A stretch of DNA of 54,592 bases, from positions 1-54,592 of the forward strand of contig WHUD01000013.1 of NCBI GenBank assembly GCA_009377385.1. The letters run 5' to 3'. Under the pieces are notes generated by a model. The model ran no database searches and was not told where the DNA came from. It saw nothing but the letters and a program-made list of their open reading frames with translations. The first letter of the stretch is position 1. Each line of letters begins with the position of its first letter. Made by a program: the position numbers and the translations under genes. The stretch is from Actinophytocola sp. (GTDB taxonomy: Bacteria > Actinomycetota > Actinomycetes > Mycobacteriales > Pseudonocardiaceae). This document shows positions 50,091-54,592 of this stretch, one piece after another.

Positions 50091-53000
50091 TTAGGTGTTG
50101 AAGTACTTCGCTTCCGGGTGGTGGGCGACGATCGCGTCGGTGGACTGCTCCGGGTGGAGCTGGAACTCCTCGGAGAGCTTCACGCCGACCCTGCCCGGCT
50201 CGAGCAGGTCGACGATCTTCGCCCGATCCTCGAGGTCAGGGCAGGCGCCGTAGCCGAGTGAGAACCGCGCACCCCGGTAGCCGAGCTTGAAGAACTCGGT
50301 CACCTCCTCGGGGTCCTCCTCGGCCACCGATCCGCCGGACGACCACAGCAGCTCGGACCGCACCCTGCGGTGCCAGTACTCCGCCAGCGCCTCAGTGAGC
50401 TGAACGCCGAGCCCGTGTACTTCCAGGTAATCACGGTACGCGTTCTTCGCAAAGAGGTCATTGGCGTATTCCGCTATGGGATCGCCCATGGTGACCAGCT
50501 GCAACGGCAGGACGTCGACCTGGCCAAGCTCATCGGCCTTCTCCCTCGGCCGGTAGAAGTCGGACAGGCAGAGTCGCCGGTCGCGGGCCTGCCTCGGGAA
50601 CGTGAACCGGCAGCGCTCATCGGCGTCCGGCTTCGGGTCCGCGAGCACCACCAGGTCGTCACCCTCGGCTACGACAGGGAAGTAGCCGTACACCACGGCG
50701 GCGTGCTGCAGGATGCCCTGGGTTTTCAGCTCGTCCATCCAGAAGCGCAGCCTCGGCCTGCCCTCGCTCTCGACAAGCTCCTCGAACGTCGGACCGCCGT
50801 TGCGGGAGCCCTTCAGGCCCCACTGCCCCATGAACGTCGCCCGCTCGTCGAGCATCGCGAGGTAGTCGGCCGTCGCGACGCCCTTGACCACCTGGGAGCC
50901 CCAGAACGGCGGGTTCGGGACGGGCACGTCGACGGCGACGTCGGAGCGGACAGGCCCCTCGGATTCACCGGACTCGGCGGCAGCGTTCTCGCGCGCGGCC
51001 TTGCGCTGCTCGGCGATCCGCAGCGAGCGCTGCCGCCGCGCCTTGCGCTCGTCCTTCTTCGCCTGCTCGGCAGCGTCTTCTTCGGGAGACTCGCCCCGCT
51101 TGATCGCCATCAGGCGGTCCATCAGGTTGAGCCCCTCGAAGGCGTCCTTGGCGTAGCGGACGTCGCCCTCGTAGACCTCGTCAAGGTCGTTCTCGACGAA
51201 TGTCCTTGTCAGCGCGGCGCCACCGAGCATGACGGGGTACTTCTCCGCGACACCGCGATCATTCATCTCCTTGAGATTGTCCTTCATGATCACGGTGGAC
51301 TTGACGAGCAGGCCGGACATGCCGATCGCGTCGACGTTGTGCTCAGCGGCGGCGTCGAGGATCACGTTGATCGGCTGCTTGATGCCGATGTTGACGACGT
51401 CGTAGCCGTTGTTGGACACGATGATGTCGACGAGGTTCTTGCCGATGTCGTGGACATCGCCCTTGACCGTTGCCAGCAGCAGCTTGCCCTTGCCGCCCGA
51501 GTCGTCCTTCTCCATGTACGGCTCGAGATAGGCGACCGCGGCCTTCATGACCTCGGCGGACTGCAGCACGAACGGCAGCTGCATCTGACCTGACCCGAAC
51601 AGGTCACCGACGACCTTCATACCGGCGAGCAGGTTCTGGTTGATGATCTCCAGCGGCGGCTTCTCCTGCCGCGCCGCTTCGAGGTCGTCCTCGAGACCGT
51701 TGCGCTCGCCGTCGACGATGCGCTTCTCCAGCCGTTCGAACAGCGGCAGCTTGGCCAGCTCCTCTGCCCGCGACTCCCTTGTCGAGGACGCGGTCTTGCC
51801 CTCGAACAGCGACATCAGCTTCTGCAGCGGGTCGTAGGCCTCTTCTGCCTCGGTCTCCGCCCGCCGACGGTCGTAGATCAGATCGAGCGCGACCTGCTTC
51901 GGCTCGTCCTCGATCTTGTTCATCGGCAGGATCTTGGACGAGTTCACGATCGCGGAGTCCAGCCCGGCCTCACGGCACTCGTTCAGGAATACCGAGTTGA
52001 GCACCTGACGGGCAGCCGGGTTGAGACCGAACGACACGTTGGACAGGCCGAGTGTGGTCTGCACCTCGGGGTGGCGCTGCTTCAGCTCCTTGATGGCGTT
52101 GATCGTCTCGATGCCGTCCTTGCGGACCTCTTCCTGACCGGTGGTGATCGGGAAGACCAGGGTGTCGATGATGATCGCGGACTTGTCGAGGCCCCAGTTC
52201 TGCGTCAGGTCCTCGATCGCCCGCTCGGCCACCCGCAGCTTCCACTTGGCCGTGCGAGCCTGGCCTTCCTCATCGATGCAGGTGATGACCACCGTCGCGC
52301 CGTGCTCGACGGCCATCCGCATGATCCGGTCGTAGCGGCCACCCGGCTCGGTGCCGTCCTCGTAGTTGACCGAGTTGATCGCGCACCGGCCACCGAGGTG
52401 CTCGAGGCCGGCCTGGACGACGTCGGCCTCCGTCGAGTCGACCATGATCGGCAACGTCGACGCGGTCGCCAGCCGGGAGGCCAGCTCGCGCATGTCGTGC
52501 GTGCCGTCGCGGCCCACGTAGTCCACGCACAGGTCGAGCATGTGCGCGCCCTCGCGGGTCTGCGCCTTGGCGATCTCGACGCAGTCCTCGTAGCGCTCCT
52601 CGAGCATCGCCTCGCGGAACGCCTTGGAGCCGTTGGCGTTGGTGCGCTCACCGACGTTGAGGATCGAGGCGTCCTGCTCAAACGGCACCGCCTGGTACAC
52701 CGAGGACACCGAAGGCACGATCTCAGGCTCACGGCGCACCGGCTCCAGATCGGACACGGCATCGACGACCGCGCTCACGTGCTCGTTGGTGGTGCCGCAG
52801 CAGCCGCCGACCAGCCGTGCGCCGAAGTCGGTGACGAACCCGGCGAGCGCTTCGGCAAGCTCGTCTGGTTGCAGCGGGTACACCGCACCGTTCTCGCCGA
52901 GCTCGGGCAGACCGGCGTTGGGCATGACCGAGATCGGCACCGTCGCGTGCTGGGCGAGCACCCGTAGGTGCTCACTCATCTCGGCGGGGCCGGTCGCGCA

Positions 53001-53687
53001 GTTCATGCCGATCATGTCGATGCCGAGCGGCTCGAGTGCCGTCAGCGCGGCACCGATCTCCGAGCCGACAAGCATGGTGCCGGTTTGCTCGACGGTGACC
53101 TGGGCGATGATCGGCACCCGCCTGCCGAGCTGCTCCATCGCGCGCTTGGCGCCCACGATGGCGGCCTTGGTCTGCAACAGGTCCTGCGACGTCTCAACGA
53201 GCACCGCGTCGATCCCGCCGTCGAGCAGGCCGAGCGCGTTCTCGACGTAGGCATCGCGCAGCAGGGCGTACGGCGCGTGACCCAGCGTCGGCAGCTTCGT
53301 GCCCGGCCCCATCGAACCGAGCACGAACCGCGGCTTGTCCGGCGTCGAGAACTCGTCAGCGGCTTCGCGCGCGAGCCTCGCGCCCTTCTCCGCGAGGTCA
53401 CGGATGCGGTCCGTGATGTCGTACTCGGCGAAGTTGGCGTAGTTGGTGCCGAAGGTGTTGGTCTCGATGGCGTCCGAGCCCGCTTCGAGGAAGCCCCGGT
53501 AGATGGAGGTGACCACGTCGGGGCGCGTCTCGTTGAGGATCTCGTTGCAGCCTTCGAGCTGGCTGAAGTCGTCAAGCGTCAGGTCGTAGCCCTGCAGCGC
53601 GGTCCCCATGCCGCCGTCGGCGACGAGAATCCGTTTTTCCAGCTCCTCGAGGAAGCGACTGTCCATTGTCATCGCCGTCGTGCTCAC
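50091..53687 (-). CDS. metH: Cobalamin-dependent methionine synthase
   Basis: The 1198-residue MetH has the homocysteine domain (about 1-320, with NCATGP and [10 protein letters not shown] zinc cysteines), the pterin domain (about 345-600), the cobalamin module ([19 protein letters not shown], His being the cobalt ligand), and the C-terminal activation domain ([14 protein letters not shown]). It transfers a methyl from 5-methyl-THF to homocysteine. The GTG start overlaps the adenosine kinase stop by 4 bp (GTGA). Slightly shorter ATGs exist (53672). Confidence 0.96.
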   Translation of the reverse strand: MSTTAMTMDSRFLEELEKRILVADGGMGTALQGYDLTLDDFSQLEGCNEILNETRPDVVTSIYRGFLEAGSDAIETNTFGTNYANFAEYDITDRIRDLAEKGARLAREAADEFSTPDKPRFVLGSMGPGTKLPTLGHAPYALLRDAYVENALGLLDGGIDAVLVETSQDLLQTKAAIVGAKRAMEQLGRRVPIIAQVTVEQTGTMLVGSEIGAALTALEPLGIDMIGMNCATGPAEMSEHLRVLAQHATVPISVMPNAGLPELGENGAVYPLQPDELAEALAGFVTDFGARLVGGCCGTTNEHVSAVVDAVSDLEPVRREPEIVPSVSSVYQAVPFEQDASILNVGERTNANGSKAFREAMLEERYEDCVEIAKAQTREGAHMLDLCVDYVGRDGTHDMRELASRLATASTLPIMVDSTEADVVQAGLEHLGGRCAINSVNYEDGTEPGGRYDRIMRMAVEHGATVVITCIDEEGQARTAKWKLRVAERAIEDLTQNWGLDKSAIIIDTLVFPITTGQEEVRKDGIETINAIKELKQRHPEVQTTLGLSNVSFGLNPAARQVLNSVFLNECREAGLDSAIVNSSKILPMNKIEDEPKQVALDLIYDRRRAETEAEEAYDPLQKLMSLFEGKTASSTRESRAEELAKLPLFERLEKRIVDGERNGLEDDLEAARQEKPPLEIINQNLLAGMKVVGDLFGSGQMQLPFVLQSAEVMKAAVAYLEPYMEKDDSGGKGKLLLATVKGDVHDIGKNLVDIIVSNNGYDVVNIGIKQPINVILDAAAEHNVDAIGMSGLLVKSTVIMKDNLKEMNDRGVAEKYPVMLGGAALTRTFVENDLDEVYEGDVRYAKDAFEGLNLMDRLMAIKRGESPEEDAAEQAKKDERKARRQRSLRIAEQRKAARENAAAESGESEGPVRSDVAVDVPVPNPPFWGSQVVKGVATADYLAMLDERATFMGQWGLKGSRNGGPTFEELVESEGRPRLRFWMDELKTQGILQHAAVVYGYFPVVAEGDDLVVLADPKPDADERCRFTFPRQARDRRLCLSDFYRPREKADELGQVDVLPLQLVTMGDPIAEYANDLFAKNAYRDYLEVHGLGVQLTEALAEYWHRRVRSELLWSSGGSVAEEDPEEVTEFFKLGYRGARFSLGYGACPDLEDRAKIVDLLEPGRVGVKLSEEFQLHPEQSTDAIVAHHPEAKYFNT

Positions 53688-54592
53688 ACCCTCAGTTTGG
53701 ACTCGATCTCGGCGGCAACGTCATTGCCATAGGCACGAGCGGCACGATCGGAGAAATCCGCGCGGTCGAGCGGGTACTCCTGCGGGCCGACGGTCTCCAG
53801 CACGATGCTCGCCAGCACGCAGCCCGCCTGCGCGGCGCGCTCCATGCTGAGGTTCCAGCTCAGGCCCCACAGGAAGCCGGCGCGGAAGGCGTCACCGACA
53901 CCGGTCGGCTCCACCACATCGACGCCGGGCACGGCCTTGACCTGCACCGGCTCGTGGTGCTTGCTCTCGATGCGCACACCATGGCCGCCGTAGGTGGTGA
54001 CCCAGCTGCCGACCCGGTCCAGCACCTCGTCCGTTGTCCAGCCGGTGTGCTTGAGCAGCAGCGAGCTCTCGTACTCGTTTGTGAACAGGTAGGACGCGCC
54101 GTCGACCAGCTTGCGGACGTCCTCGCCCGGCATGATCGCGAGCTGCTGCGAGATGTCGGCGGCGAAGGTGAGGCCGCGCTGCCTGCACTCCTCGGTGTGT
54201 CGCAGCATGGCCTCCGGGTCGTTCGGCGCGACGACGACGAGGTCGAGCTGGCCGACGCGGTCGGCGACGGTCTGCAGCTCGATCTCACGGGCCTCGCTCA
54301 TCGCGCCCGCGTAGAAGGAGGCGATCTGGTTCTGCGTCTGGTCTGTCGTGCACAGGAACCGCGCCGTGTGCTTGTCTTCGGACACGTGCACCGACTTGGT
54401 GTCGACACCGTGCCGGTCAAGCCACGAGCGGTAGTCACCGAAGTCGTGGCCGACGGCGCCGACCAGGATCGGTGAGAGTCCCATGCGACCCAGCGCGAAG
54501 GAGATGTTGGCTGCCACGCCTCCCCTGCGGATGTCCAGTTCCTCGACAAGGAAGGACAGCGAGACGTGGTCCAGCTGGTCGGCGACGAACTG
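53684..54592 (-). CDS. adoK: Adenosine kinase, PfkB family (partial, N-terminus outside window)
   Basis: The frame is open to the right edge; 302 residues are seen. Motifs RRGGVAANISFALGRMG, NQIASFYAGAMSEAREIEL and PTGVGDAFRAGFLWGLS (the PfkB anion-hole/catalytic signature with the base Asp) match the mycobacterial adenosine kinase AdoK. It phosphorylates the adenosine released by AhcY to AMP, pulling that reaction forward. It precedes metH in the same operon with GTGA overlap. Confidence 0.9.
   Translation of the reverse strand, partial: QFVADQLDHVSLSFLVEELDIRRGGVAANISFALGRMGLSPILVGAVGHDFGDYRSWLDRHGVDTKSVHVSEDKHTARFLCTTDQTQNQIASFYAGAMSEAREIELQTVADRVGQLDLVVVAPNDPEAMLRHTEECRQRGLTFAADISQQLAIMPGEDVRKLVDGASYLFTNEYESSLLLKHTGWTTDEVLDRVGSWVTTYGGHGVRIESKHHEPVQVKAVPGVDVVEPTGVGDAFRAGFLWGLSWNLSMERAAQAGCVLASIVLETVGPQEYPLDRADFSDRAARAYGNDVAAEIESKLRV

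Overview
The window is high-GC DNA with dense, often 4-bp-overlapping genes. Its family content is typical of an actinomycete: two TIGR03086/mycothiol-era families, EspC/T7SS-type small proteins, a YbaB-like partner gene, an L,D-transpeptidase lipoprotein, oligoribonuclease, and an adenosine kinase of the mycobacterial type. The overall flavour, including the many short intergenic hairpin and iteron repeats, fits the Pseudonocardiaceae, but I cannot name a genus from sequence alone. About 55 protein genes, two tRNAs (His, Lys), several broken genes and at least eight repeat or hairpin elements are supported.

Layout. 1-5.7 kb: the end of an AbiEii-like nucleotidyltransferase, a SnoaL-like protein, a MocR regulator, a tightly overlapped ArsR / SRPBCC / TIGR03086 operon with two matching 18-bp operators, an EamA exporter and a divergent LysR. 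5.7-13.5 kb: a two-RCK channel-like protein coupled to an AGCS amino-acid/cation symporter, an acyl-CoA synthetase, a degenerate DXS-like enzyme, and cutA flanked by oppositely oriented 22-bp repeat arrays. 13.5-18.6 kb: an AraC regulator divergent from a three-enzyme operon (Baeyer-Villiger-type monooxygenase, GMC oxidoreductase, acetoacetate decarboxylase-like protein) whose two junctions carry the same pair of 32-bp hairpin units. 18.6-23.4 kb: a deleted remnant of a second ArsR-SRPBCC operon, GNAT, flavodoxin-fold oxidoreductase, GlxA regulator, galT, a thioredoxin-like protein and a small gene broken by an in-frame amber codon.

23.5-31.6 kb: asparaginase II, then a catabolic operon read leftward from a TetR-controlled divergent promoter (acyl-CoA dehydrogenase, a 34-aa ORF, SDR, phosphotransferase, histidine phosphatase, SMP-30), and a second acyl-CoA synthetase. 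31.7-40.7 kb: HrpA helicase, DUF2784, MarR, an FAD-dependent ferredoxin/rubredoxin reductase, orn, tRNA-His followed by two truncated genes, and an L,D-transpeptidase. 40.9-47.4 kb: tRNA-Lys, a MntA-HepT toxin-antitoxin pair, and a compact cassette that looks like type VII secretion cargo: an EspC-like small protein with YxxxE, a WXG/YxxxE protein with a long Ala/Gly alternating C-terminus, an LpqN/PsbP-fold-like protein, a YbaB-like protein and two membrane proteins. It ends with a formylglycine-generating enzyme.

47.6-54.6 kb: a methionine-cycle operon read leftward: adenosine kinase, cobalamin methionine synthase, S-adenosylhomocysteine hydrolase and an atypical methylenetetrahydrofolate reductase. 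Together these split S-adenosylhomocysteine, recycle the adenosine and remethylate the homocysteine. The most interesting points for follow-up are the T7SS-like cassette, the operon-junction repeats, the DXS-like protein that has lost its metal-binding Asp, and the remnant operon that still has its operators.
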